From: Sipunculus nudus
Lineage: Eukaryota > Annelida > Sipuncula > Golfingiida > Sipunculidae
DNA length: 64,000 bases
NCBI GenBank assembly: GCA_026874595.1
Contig: CM049307.1
Location: 36,188,862 to 36,252,861 of the forward strand
Reading direction: 5' to 3'
Positions within the stretch are counted from its first letter, which is position 1, and each line of letters opens with the position of its first letter. The notes below the pieces were generated by a model that was not told where the DNA came from, did no database searches, and saw only the letters and a program-made list of their open reading frames with translations. Both the position numbers and the translations under genes were made by a program. Positions 13,970 to 25,110 of the stretch are shown one piece after another.

Positions 13970-14470
13970 TGGTTTACTATGTCAGTTCCGGGAAGAAGAT
14001 CAGGGGTGGAGCACCTCGGGGACGTCTGTTGGAGGAACGTCCCGCAGAGATGGGTTCTTTAGGTCAATTCCGGGTGGTGACACCAGGTGGCCTAGTCGTC
14101 ATGGCAACCGTGGGGTTATCTCCCTCGTGGCCCCGGGTAGTTTCTACCTGGTTCTGTGGAAGGAACCCTTTGTCTGAATGTGAGTCATCGGGAGCCTTTC
14201 CAAAGACAACAGTTTTAATTACACCCGTCTATTCACCTGTGGAGATGCTATTACTCTACCTGCTGGTTTCATCAGGGCCTAATTAATTTCCTGAAATGAA
14301 CGCCCGCTTGAGCCCGGCCAGGTACAAATGAGAACAGATTCTTTGTCGTGGCGTGAATCGTCAAGCTGGTAGTCCCCGCCCGGGGGGGTAGCTCCCAGTC
14401 AGCCCCGAGGGCTGGGGCTGGCAGCACAGACAATGAAATCTTCTGCGAGGCAGAGAAGTGCAACGCCACT
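13970..14470. other. GC-richer noncoding block, nothing recognised
   Basis: Composition shifts up in GC, with the run CGCCCGGGGGGGTAGC near 14378-14393 and a CTCF-like motif at 14080. Open frames overlap on both strands without recognisable content. Confidence 0.4.
14080..14095 (+). promoter_or_regulatory. CTCF-like motif
   Basis: ACACCAGGTGGCCTAG is close to the CTCF core. It lies in a GC-richer block (13970-14470) that has open frames on both strands but no recognised product. Confidence 0.3.
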
Positions 14471-15256
14471 TAACAATACCTGAGTTCTTTATAAAGGTTT
14501 TCCTCTGCAAAAAGCGGTCATCTCTGCTTAGTTATGCTCTTGCCATTAATTTCAGGCTGACTTTAGTTTCTGACGCGGTCACTGTTGTATTATACCAGAT
14601 CCGTGCGGCACCTTAACCCAATTCTTATATATCACCACGCAGTGGTAACCGCAGACATTTCACCGCCCGGAGGTTCTCACAACAACCGAACCTATACCGG
14701 ACAAAGGACTCTCCAATCCGGAAAATCTCATCCACTATATGAACGGGGAGACAACCACAGGATCTTCATCATCATGCTTCACAGAACCTGCATGACACAT
14801 TGTATCTAACAACTTCCCCGCTAATCTGAACCACCAATTATATTTTATAAAATGAAAACAGTTTTCCAGGTGTTGTTATAATGTGTAATTTAGCTTGGGT
14901 GCATTGATGTCTCATGTACATGTTCACACAGGTGTGCATCATAGAGGAATTATTAGGGTAAGGCAGAGTTTAACTCACACCGAGAACATGTTAGAATGTG
15001 CCTATATACTGTTAATACGACAGAGAGCGTGTGCGAAGATACACCTTTTCAAACTTTAATATATATAAATGAATAAAAAATTATTAAATTGGTATTTTGT
15101 ATTATTTTATAATTTTATAATGATATTATTAATTATTATTATTATTATCATGTTATCGCGGATAATATGTTTTCAGCTAGGTTCCTCCGCCACCTCGCCA
15201 TTTCAGGATCGAGAGCGCTTAGAAAATCAGAGGATAGTTTTCCCGAAACTTGGCAT

Positions 15257-15261
<5 letters not shown>

Positions 15262-15349
<88 letters not shown>
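15262..15349. repeat. (TA)n microsatellite, longest in window (88 bp)
   Basis: Perfect TA run immediately followed by GGGTCACATATGAAC, the start of the GGCGCCACCTA repeats. Confidence 0.98.
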
Positions 15350-15353
<4 letters not shown>

Positions 15354-16075
15354 CACATATGAACTCATGTCCCTATCCCGTGCGTTATCTACGGCCTGTA
15401 CGTGGCGTCATACATTATTCTCGTTACTTATATCCAATGAACATGACTTGCATGTAGCGCCACCTGTAGATTCTCAATATATATATGGATCACGAGACAA
15501 GACTTGGTGGTATTGTCGAAGTTCTAGAAACAAGTTTGGTTTATGTATTGGTCTCCAAATTTTGCATTTCAATGCATCTTTGATAGCTTTCGCGTACACA
15601 TGATTGGTGGCGCCACCTACGATCGTGTTAACGTAACATACATCCATGCACGTATCTCATTAGTGGTTTAACGTTAGATGTTGCATGTCCGCAGATCTTA
15701 ACTAGGCAGCTTTCAGAAGCTGATTTTTTTTATTTCCCTTATTCTGCAGGCGCTAGTCATGCGTAAAGTCTAATGTTTTTCCCGGCACATTTGTTCACCT
15801 GAACATTTGTAAAGTTTTCTATCCGCCAATGGCTTCATCGCTTTCACAAGACAGGTGGCGCCGCCTACAATCATTTTTTGCATGGTGTCCACCCGGGTGT
15901 CCATTTTTTTTTTAAAAAACACATATCCCAGGCGTTGCTGATGTAGTGGCCTCAAATTTTGTATGTACGTCTTCAAAAGCTTTCTCGTACGTTGGACTGG
16001 TTGCGCCACCTAAAATCGTTTTGCGTAGCGCACATCCATGCACGTATGTTGGGAGTGGCTTGAAGTATCGGAGTT
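15350..16075. repeat. Degenerate repeats carrying GGCGCCACCTA
   Basis: The block (T)GGCGCCACCTAC or a variant occurs near 15455, 15607, 15853 and 16001, alternating ~150 and ~246/148 bp apart. Companion phrases repeat too: CATCCATGCACGTATCTC at 15641 versus CATCCATGCACGTATGTT at 16033, CTCAAATTTTG or CCAAATTTTGCATTT, and AGCTTTCGCGTACAC versus AGCTTTCTCGTACGT. It resembles the 5.7-6.8 kb repeats. No coding potential. Confidence 0.6.
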
Positions 16076-16394
16076 TTTTAAAGAGTTTTTTTGCAGGTTC
16101 ATAAATCTGTTCATTTGTGTATATGTATGTGTTTGTATTTAACAAAAAAAAATCTTGAACAGATTTGTTTCATTCACTGTAGAATTAGGGTATGGGGATA
16201 CATCCATGAGTGTGATTTGGGTGAAAATCAAACATATCTCAGGATACGTTTGATGCAGTTGTCAAAAATTCTGCATGTCAATACATTATGGACAACTTTT
16301 TATATACAGGGGTGGTGGTTCTATCTCCCCCTTTTTATGTAAAGTGTGAATCCATATGTAGACTTAATTTTGGAGCGAGTGATTTGATGTATTG

Positions 16395-16600
16395 GCCTGG
16401 AATGTGTCGTGTGTTACGCCAGGTTTGTCTATGTACAGCTATTCTACCCGTGTCCTGCATTAAGTTGGGGTTGTCTGTGTCCGTGTATCTATACTGACCC
16501 TATCGTGTGTTTTACCCTTGCCCTGTATTAAGTCGGGTTGTTTGTTTGTCAAACTATTCTACCCATGTGGTGCAATTGTATATTATTTTCGCCATGTTTT
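16395..16600. repeat. ~50-bp minisatellite, block 1
   Basis: Three to four diverged units on the theme GTTTGTCTATGTCCATCTAT, TCTACCCGTGTC, GTGTATTAAGTCGG. The same unit forms block 2 at 18.2 kb. The repeat has no open frame conserved between units. Confidence 0.65.
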
Positions 16601-17667
16601 TCAATATCGGTATATTCTGTCCTTATCGTGTATTTTATCCGTGTGCCACAAGAGGACTGTGACTTAGTTATTTTATTGCATAGTTAAGTAAGAAGTATAA
16701 CCAGATGATTGTTTTTTTTTATAATTTATTGTACATTAATATGGATTATCATGTTCAGATACATGTTCGCGTGCAAACTAAGTTTAGAGAACACAGGTGA
16801 TTCATTTTATGTTAATATCAGTAAAGTTTAAATCTGTGGGAACTGATTCATGTACAGACGGTTCCTATAGCAACATTGTTTATTGTAGAAATCAAAAGCA
16901 ACGCACTTGCTTATTTTTCTTTTTCTCAGGGTTTGCTCCCTAGCTGGAGACGTATCCATTTTAGTATTCATGCACTTAATGACTAGCCGTATAGTTCTGT
17001 AAGAGGATTGGTCAGAAGACGGTCGGGACTTGAGACGTAAGCAGTCGTATTCAAGCCATGAATGCGAAGATCTTGTTACAAACGCTTAAGCCAGCGCGCC
17101 AGTTAGTTGTAGTTTGACGGTCGTCTGCGGTCCAGAAGCGGGTCCGTGTTTGGGTCGTACAGCTCGGAGACAATGTTCCTGAGCGTAGAACGTCAATGTC
17201 TGGGGACGGCCATGTAGCTACCTCTGTGACAGACTTCAGAGTGGATATCGCAATTGCCGACGGACTGGTAATCCGGCAATGTGTTTCTACCGTGAGTACA
17301 TAACAGGCCAGGATGATACATGTACACGTGGAACTATAGTGACACTGAATATTGTCTTGCGAGGGCATATTCAGGTACTTCTTGCTGGGTGGATCCAGGT
17401 GACATCAGCTGGGAGAGACATTTTTTTCAGTAATCCTACAGAGGAGGCTGTGAGCCTATCTGTCAATGCTTTCTCGACTTTGCCTTGAGGAGCAAGCGCG
17501 ATCTTCAGTGAGGAACTGTGCTAATTATCGCCGGCGAAACTCTGTGTAATTTTACACAGGAGTGACATTCTTATGTCATGTGTGCGGGTCGGTCATGTGA
17601 TCTGGAGAAATGTAAACAAGTGAACTGTCGTGTGCTGTGATCACAGAGGAGTAAACAGGACTTAAGC

Positions 17668-17880
17668 TGCGTGTCTACTTGTACGGAAGCAATGCGTGTG
17701 CAGTGCGGATGCGTATGCGGACGCTGATATGTTTTGCGTGTGTCCATTACAGACGTTTTCAGTGCGGTTTTAGGGCTTTCACCTCTTCAAAAATGGCGTT
17801 TCCGCATACGGTCCGGTTGGAAAAAAACGTATCCGCAGCCGCACGCCGCACCGACTTCCGCACCGCATAAATAGACACTG
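17668..17880. mobile_element. Short MITE with GTGTCTA inverted termini (~213 bp)
   Basis: GTGTCTACTTGTACGG (17671-17686) is inverted at 17863-17878 as CCGCATAAATAGACAC, matching at 13 of 16 positions. The interior is rich in imperfect GCATACGG/CCGCATGC-type palindromes, unlike the flanks. The outer right end reads CAGTGTC when inverted, similar to hAT ends. No 8-bp target duplication is evident and no coding potential exists. Confidence 0.5.
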
Positions 17881-17984
17881 TCTTTCTATATCCGTGTGCC
17901 TGATTTTAGCCATGTCCACATCCGTTTCCTCACAAGTGGACACGAAGCTTAAGTGATTGTGTTTGATTATGTGGACTATTGTGA

Positions 17985-17990
<6 letters not shown>

Positions 17991-18043
<53 letters not shown>
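17991..18043. repeat. (TA)n microsatellite
   Basis: Perfect AT run about 125 bp before copy 1 of the 69-bp direct repeat. Confidence 0.98.
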
Positions 18044-18047
<4 letters not shown>

Positions 18048-18167
18048 TTTACATTGACATAAAAATGTCTTACGAAACTTGATGTAAGTGTATTTTAATA
18101 TATTTTATTTTTTGTTTACTCATGTCATCTTTAGGAGTGTTTGTGTGAGTTTCAGCCGGTTTGGTTT

Positions 18168-18236
18168 ACCGTTTAAAAGAACCTAATCGTCAATTCCTTC
18201 GGGGGTGTGACACAGTGTCCTTTATTATAAGTAGGG
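18168..18236 (+). repeat. Direct repeat, copy 1 (ACCGTTTAAA..AAGTAGGG)
   Basis: About 69 bp, repeated at 18630-18700 with few changes: ACCGTTTAAARGAACCT, AATTCCTTCGGG, GTGACAC and GTCCTTTATYATAAGT are shared. It leads into the ~50-bp minisatellite, so the pair probably marks duplicated array boundaries. Confidence 0.8.
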
Positions 18237-18560
18237 TTGTCTGTATATGTCAAGCTGTTGTACCTATGTCGTGTATTACGCCGGGTTTGTCTGTGTCCAT
18301 CTATATTCTACCCTTGTCCGGGATTAAATCGGGTTTCTCTGTGTCCATGCATCTATTCTGTCCCGTGTCATATATAAAGCCGAGTTTGTCTATGCATGTC
18401 CATCTACTCTATACCCGTGTCGTGTGATAAGTTCGGTTTGTCTATGTCCATCTGTTCTGCCCTGAATGTACCGTGTATTCTATATAAACCAGTGTCATAT
18501 TATACGCCTGGTTTGTCGTCATTCTGTTTTATCCACGTCTCTCATTACACTGTTATTTAC
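18215..18560. repeat. ~50-bp minisatellite, block 2
   Basis: Six or so units (TTGTCTGTGTCCATCTAT, TCTACCCTTGTC..TTAAGTCGGG) from 18236, ending at a (TA)n array. Two isolated degraded units lie near 18830-18870 and 18945-18975, so the array once extended further. Confidence 0.7.
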
Positions 18561-18573
18561 ATTCAATTACATA

Positions 18574-18576
<3 letters not shown>

Positions 18577-18629
<53 letters not shown>
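18577..18629. repeat. (TA)n microsatellite
   Basis: Perfect AT run between the ~50-bp minisatellite and copy 2 of the 69-bp direct repeat. Confidence 0.98.
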
Positions 18630-18630
<1 letters not shown>

Positions 18631-18700
18631 CCGTTTAAAGAACCTGGTCGTCCATGCATTCCTTCGGGTTGTGACACCTTGTCCTTTATCATAAGTCGGG
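18630..18700 (+). repeat. Direct repeat, copy 2, directly after a (TA)n array
   Basis: Second copy of the 18168-18236 segment. It starts on the last TA of the array at 18577-18629 and runs into a second short TA stretch at about 18701-18717. Confidence 0.8.
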
Positions 18701-19101
18701 TATATATATAATATATAATTAAAACAATCTGTTGTGTAAATATGACAGAAGTGCAAGTTTTTGCGCCCTTTCCTAGTTCATCATTTTTATCAGCATGAAT
18801 CCTATTTCTTTTCTTTCCCTATTGTTTTAACGCCAGGTTTATCTGTCTGCATTCAGTTCACTCATTCCATGTATAGGGCATCCGTATATTGAACGTGCCA
18901 TGCACTATTGTACATTCAATCAGGAGGTGTGAGTCCACATATTTCTACCCCTGCTGTGTGTTACGCGGAGTAAGGGTTCAGTTTTGGCATTGACAGATCT
19001 CGCTGGACTAAACAATTGACGTAAACACGGATGGCAGGGATGGGTCCTTTTATTCATCCGAGGCAAAGCTGGCGTACAGATCATTAAAGATACAAACAAC
19101 G

Positions 19102-19155
19102 TAATTAAAGAACGGGGACTAATTAGAATGAGCCACGTTTAATTAGGTTAATCAC
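19102..19155. promoter_or_regulatory. Cluster of homeodomain-type TAATTA sites
   Basis: TAATTA (19102-19107), CTAATTAG (19119-19126), TTAATTAG (19139-19146) and TTAATCAC (19148-19155) fall within 54 bp about 1.5 kb upstream of HS3ST. Such clusters are common in developmental enhancers but also arise by chance in AT-rich DNA. Confidence 0.25.
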
Positions 19156-19235
19156 CCGTGCGCGTTTCCAGGATCCGTACGCCTGTTCTCTCCGTACTAC
19201 AGGCCTATAATTTCGTTATCACCAAGGCAGACGAC

Positions 19236-19249
19236 CCTGTAGGGGGCGA
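19236..19249 (+). promoter_or_regulatory. CTCF-like motif upstream of HS3ST
   Basis: CCTGTAGGGGGCGA fits the CTCF core with one deviation (position 3). About 1.4 kb before the start codon. Confidence 0.3.
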
Positions 19250-20047
19250 TATTGAAGCTTTGTTGGGTTACGCGGAATTTTACGTTTGATAATTTCACCA
19301 GATGGCTGAACTCACTGTAGCTGATTATGTTGTTATATTTGTAAGCGTCTTTATTTATTCTCTAAGTGTTGACATGGCTGATATTTTATTCCATATATCG
19401 GGCGTATTAATTATACCGTATATGTATTTCTTTAATGAACTCTAAACACACAAACATACACACATATATATATATAATATGCATGCTTATACATGCACTG
19501 TATAAACGATGTATATTTAATGTATATAAAATATATAAAAATATATGATATATATATATATATATATCAAATCATATTCATGAAAATTATATTATACATA
19601 TAAATAATACAGAGCTTTTAGATTCTTTTTACATTCATTCAAATTAAAAGAGGCATGTATAAACATGTGTGTATAAATGTTTATGTTTATATGTTTATTT
19701 AAAAATGATATATATTGAATTTAATTCATATGTATTATATAGTTGCGGTCGTATATAATTTGAAGATGGAAATCAGGCCTGGGTGAGTCCTTGGGCAGAA
19801 AAAAACTTTAATTTGCCACGCATGCCTTGTATCAGTGTATAAATGTTTTTAAGGTAATTATATAGATTCACGTTTATATAAACATCATTTAACTGAGTAC
19901 AGAGAGGTAAGTAAAGCGGCTAACATATACATTAGTGTACGTTTGTGAGATGTCGTCTGCTCTGGTTGCTTGACTCACTTCTACCTGCCCGCACACGGTA
20001 ATTGGTATACCTGACCGGCTGTGCTTTACTGGGGGACCACGGCGGGT

Positions 20048-20055
20048 ATATAAAC
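20048..20055 (+). promoter_or_regulatory. Candidate TATA box upstream of HS3ST
   Basis: TATATAAA lies in a GC-richer context 615 bp before the start codon. If used, transcription would start near 20075-20085 and give a 5'UTR of about 590 nt, unless an upstream intron exists. TATA-like strings are common in this AT-rich window, so the call is weak. Confidence 0.3.
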
Positions 20056-20499
20056 TGTAAGAGCCACCAAGCGAACCCAAGGGGCCTCACGTTGTTGTGT
20101 TAAATAGTTCTCGAGAGAGTCCGCTCTATTCACACCAACCTCTTCAACGCCTATCAAGTATCTATATATCGCATCATCATTTGACGATATGCAGTGAATG
20201 GGCGGGTCCGCCACTCGCGAAAAGAAGAGGTAGCCACGCCCCCCTACGGAGGTAAGACTGCCAATCATGTGGGATCCGCTGAGACCACGTGATAAAACAG
20301 TGGAAGTTATCAGAGCATACTACCTCTACTGGCAAGCAAGTCAGTAGCGTATAGGAAAACATGTGAGTTACATGCTACATAGAAATCTGTATATACATGG
20401 ACGAGACCGCTGGCTTATTTGACTGTGGTCGATCACAGCACGGATCTAGCTAATAATAGAAGTCAGGATTTGCCAAAACATTTCTTATGAATTCGTCAA

Positions 20500-20643
20500 G
20501 GTAAAAAGGGAGGGAGGGTGGGCCAGGGGACACGCTCCGTACTAGGAGTCCTGCCGCCCGCTCTCCCCTGTCATGTCAGCATGTTGAACATATCTGTGAA
20601 GCTGAGAACTTCAAAGTTCAGGCTGGGACGGGTTCCCACGTGA

Positions 20644-20660
<17 letters not shown>
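20500..20660 (+). promoter_or_regulatory. G-rich proximal 5' region of HS3ST
   Basis: A purine-rich GGGAGGGAGGGTGGG run (about 20509-20523) and a C-rich CCGCCCGCTCTCCCC block (about 20553-20567) stand out from the AT-rich surroundings. They resemble Sp1/KLF-type proximal elements or structured 5'UTR. The role is inferred only from composition and position. Confidence 0.3.
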
Positions 20661-21392
<732 letters not shown>

Positions 21393-21583
21393 TAAACGAG
21401 CGAGTATTAAAATGAAAACGGGAGACACATGACGTAATTGCACTCGCGCACATAAAAATACTTGTATACGTATATTATAATTGTCAAGTCTCGTAAGCTG
21501 AAAAAAGGTATGAATATTACTGTGATCATATAATTTGCCGAATATTATGTAAACCCTAAAACATATATGTAATTTTTGTCACT

Positions 21584-21585
<2 letters not shown>

Positions 21586-21649
<64 letters not shown>
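21586..21649. repeat. (TA)n microsatellite in HS3ST intron
   Basis: TA run with a single C interruption near 21637. Confidence 0.97.
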
Positions 21650-22551
21650 CATTATGTCCTTTTGTTAATACGCGGGTAATATTTCGAACGACCATGCGCT
21701 GGTGCCTGGATAAAGGTTGAGGTGTATAGCACATGAGTCTTAACAAACAATAAAACATATAATAGATCCATTCACAACTGCAAAAGCTCACAAAAACAAT
21801 TTAATTCCAGTAAATGACTATATATATACGTTTTGCTAATCCAAGCAGAAGATGGTTTTTAACATAATGATCATGTAATAACACGGCGCTTGCATTATTA
21901 ATAGACATGCATACTAAGCATGGTAAACATTAAAGGGTAAGAAGCATGCACATTAACAGAGCTATAATTAAAGTAAACAAATAAAGTCAAGGGCCCGAGT
22001 GTTAAGTAACCATGGTGAGTGACTTCTGGGAGTTAATTACGCTTATCGCGCGTGCATCACCGTCATGTCTGTATGTATACAGCTGGCCATCCTGTGTTTT
22101 CACGAGCACGTGACCATGACAAAACTGCTGACGTCACTAATCTTCCTCCGCTCACATTATGGTGTTTAATAACATTAAAATCGTTTCATTCGAGTAACAA
22201 AATAGTGCAGTGTTATTCTGCCCTATCAAATGCAAAGGACAGATCAGGATAAAACGGTGGAACTTCCCCCATGCACCCACCACGTGCCTGTATGCAAATC
22301 GACTCTCTCATTGAATTCTCACTTAAAGTGTGATTAGGAAAGAAATTTCTCCTTCAGATAATAACAATAATATAATCAATAATATAATCTATCCATATTT
22401 TTGTATGTATCAATGTGTCATTAGATTGTTCAAAAAGATAAATTTGATATTTTACCATATACAGATATATGTCATATTTAAATTTACAGTATGAAAAATA
22501 ATTCATATGGTGTATATTCTTAAACAATCAAATTTATTCCACGCAATTTAC

Positions 22552-22553
<2 letters not shown>

Positions 22554-22606
<53 letters not shown>
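22554..22606. repeat. (TA)n microsatellite in HS3ST intron
   Basis: Perfect TA run. Confidence 0.98.
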
Positions 22607-22608
<2 letters not shown>

Positions 22609-23204
22609 AATGGAACATTTAGTTACGCATCATTTTGTTTTAGTATTGCAGATTTTAATATGTGAACCAATATATACGACCGTTCATGCATGCAGAACAT
22701 GATAATTCTTAGAACATACATACATAATTATATTTTTCATATGTCCATGTCAGCACATATTACCTGTTACAGGTCTAATGTTTAAGTAAAGTTTTATATT
22801 TTTTTTCCTCGTTTAAAATTTCAAAAGGAGGTCCCTGTTGCAATATTTCAGTTTATGTGTTGGTCACTTGACGAGTGAATGGTTCAAACCTCGTACGGGT
22901 GTATGCATGACGGAAGTCAGCAACTGCTACAACACTGCTCAAATTCGGCGAATTTGGAACAAAATAACATCGCTCAGTTTGTCAAAATTTAAAGTTAATA
23001 AACTTTCCATTGAACCTTTTAAATGATGCCTAAGTAAATGTAAATCCGTGCAATATTTTCTTATTTGCAAATATTTGATTAATAAATGATTCTCGCTAAG
23101 GTATATAAAACAAAGATATAGTTTAATACAAGTCTATAGCCAGAGTCAAAAGCAATCATGCAGTTAACACATATATATACACATATACACTTCTACACAC
23201 CGAC

Positions 23205-23206
<2 letters not shown>

Positions 23207-23255
<49 letters not shown>
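23207..23255. repeat. (TA)n microsatellite abutting the foldback
   Basis: Perfect TA run that ends where the foldback's left arm begins. Confidence 0.98.
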
Positions 23256-23259
<4 letters not shown>

Positions 23260-23410
23260 AACACTGTTAATTCACAACAGTCTGTTTCACGGGATGCGAC
23301 CCGATCGTCAGGTGAATGTGGTTAGAATTCTAGAGATTCTATATCCACATTCACCTGATGATCGGGTCGCATCCAGTGAAACAGACTGTTGTGAATTAAC
23401 AGTGTTGTTT
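23256..23410. repeat. Foldback element: 66-bp arms, 23-bp loop
   Basis: Left arm 23256-23321 and right arm 23345-23410 are reverse complements with only two mismatches (G/T and G/A positions). They frame a 23-bp spacer containing GAATTCTAGAGATTC. The stem could extrude as a near-perfect cruciform or form a long RNA hairpin in the HS3ST pre-mRNA. The unit starts exactly at the end of a (TA)n array, and another (TA)n begins 75 bp after it, suggesting insertion at TA. The sequence after the right arm (CTTCAGAGTTATACCGCTCTGG) has no left counterpart. Confidence 0.9.
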
Positions 23411-23482
23411 TTCTTCAGAGTTATACCGCTCTGGCTTAGTCTTTAGGCCATAGAGCACTTTACATCGGAGGGTAACACTACC

Positions 23483-23485
<3 letters not shown>
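23411..23485. mobile_element. Asymmetric tail of the foldback element
   Basis: This 75-bp stretch links the foldback to the next (TA)n array and contains a small inverted repeat, CAGAG..CTCTG, around TTATACCG. It is bounded by (TA)n on the far side, so it probably belongs to the same inserted element. No coding content. Confidence 0.4.
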
Positions 23486-23536
<51 letters not shown>

Positions 23537-23538
23537 AT
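23486..23538. repeat. (TA)n microsatellite right of the foldback
   Basis: TA run, slightly broken at its right end, then ATAGGGTCACTG. Confidence 0.97.
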
Positions 23539-23791
23539 AGTAATAGGGTCACTGATCAGATCGGAAGTCACAGACTGATATATAGCTATGCTCACGTTGA
23601 CACCATGCAAATGCTAGCACAATGACAAATATCATGCATGTGTTAGGAAAATCATTTCAGATAATTCGACTTGTCAGACGTGTTTTTTTTAGTTTCATTG
23701 GCCAATGAAGGGCTATAAACTATTTCGATTATAATCACTGACATACACATAAATAGATAATCAGACATATTTTTAATGTATATAAAGCCAC

Positions 23792-23795
<4 letters not shown>

Positions 23796-23843
<48 letters not shown>
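23796..23843. repeat. (TA)n microsatellite in HS3ST intron
   Basis: Perfect TA run. Confidence 0.98.
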
Positions 23844-23846
<3 letters not shown>

Positions 23847-23999
23847 TAAAGTGGGTCAAGATGCTATGAGTAAAGATGACTGTTAGGTTTATAAGACGAG
23901 GCGTGTAAACTGACAGTGCACCACAGGATGTGAAGGGACGGTCAGGCGTCCAGGATAACACGTGTCGAAGTCTAATGAAGGGATATACTTTATTTGTGA

Positions 24000-24600
24000 A
24001 ATAAACAGCTTATCCCGATTCAGCGTTGTACAAATTAAACGGCAATATCGCCAAAGGCCGGTCTTGAGGTCGGAAAGCAGTGTGCGCCCTATAAGTCTAT
24101 TGAATCTGTGCAAGCGATGTAGTAAAGCTCTTGTGGCCATCATTGATCAAGACTTGGCCGCAGCGACAGAGAGCACCTCGACTTCAACAGAGGGGGCTCG
24201 GCCGCAGTGCTCTGGCTAACGACTTCAACCGCCGGCTAGCTTTCTTCGATCAGTAACAATTGGATTTAGCACTGCAGCAAATTGTCAAAATGGCCATCAT
24301 TGTTGGTCCATTCAGCTACTTGAAGCAGCATGTTACACCATTTGTCGGCTCGTTTGGCCGCCGTGGCCCTTTGGCATTCGGGGGTCAGTCTCGGTTGAGG
24401 CCAAGAAGACTTGATTTCAGCCAGGTATCGCTGAATGCGGAAGGCTCGTGCCGTCACTACCCATCTAAGTTTACCCAACTCACCGATACAGGAAATACAA
24501 TTCTTTCACTTCCGCAAGGTTTGCCTCATGTCAGCACGGTACCAAAACATTGGCTATGGCGCACGAATTACCAAGCTCTCTCTCTCTCTCTCTGATTGAT
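24000..24600. other. GC-richer intronic block, possible degraded mobile element
   Basis: Open frames occur on both strands. On the minus strand an AATAAA occurs near 24003. I could not identify an element; no reverse transcriptase, integrase or transposase motif is visible. Confidence 0.3.
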
Positions 24601-25029
24601 TCCTGGCGCTTTTCTCTGGGTTTTGGTTTCACAATACAACTATCTCTGCCAACTATCTCTCCTGTGTCACTCGGCATCAGAATGCCACGGATCCCTTCCC
24701 TTGATACAGATACAAACTCTCTCTGTATGAAATATTAGGCTATACAGCCTGATGTTTGCTTCTCCCAAAGATGCTTTGCGACAGAAAATAATTACAATGG
24801 TACACCCATTAATGGTTGCTTATTCACAAACTTTCACGACGATGCTAACACATGCACACGACATCCAGTTTCTCTATTTTTTTACTTTCATATCTCTTTC
24901 TCTCACTCAGATAGGCATGTATTTTAAATGTGTTGCAAAGTCTATGATGTTTCTTTAATATTCCTTTTATTTTCATGCAGTAACCTGACAAATTTAATGT
25001 ATGCGTGAGTTATATAACATCTACAAAGT

Positions 25030-25110
25030 TATATATATATATATATATATATATAATGGTTCAGGTCGCTGTTTGTTTGTGTGTCTGTGTGTGTCGGGGG
25101 GGGGGGGGGG
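25030..25110. repeat. (TA)n, TG-rich and poly-G composite
   Basis: TA run 25030-25055, then a GT-rich stretch, then 15 G (25096-25110). Confidence 0.95.

Noticed and set aside
15167-15603. Open frames of 93-117 codons across the (TA)n array
   Set aside because: They encode mostly alternating Ile-Tyr from the TA repeat; open only because TA repeats lack stops in these frames.
22881-22890. GGTTCAAACC resembling a tRNA/SINE B box
   Set aside because: No A box at the right distance upstream and no cloverleaf could be drawn.
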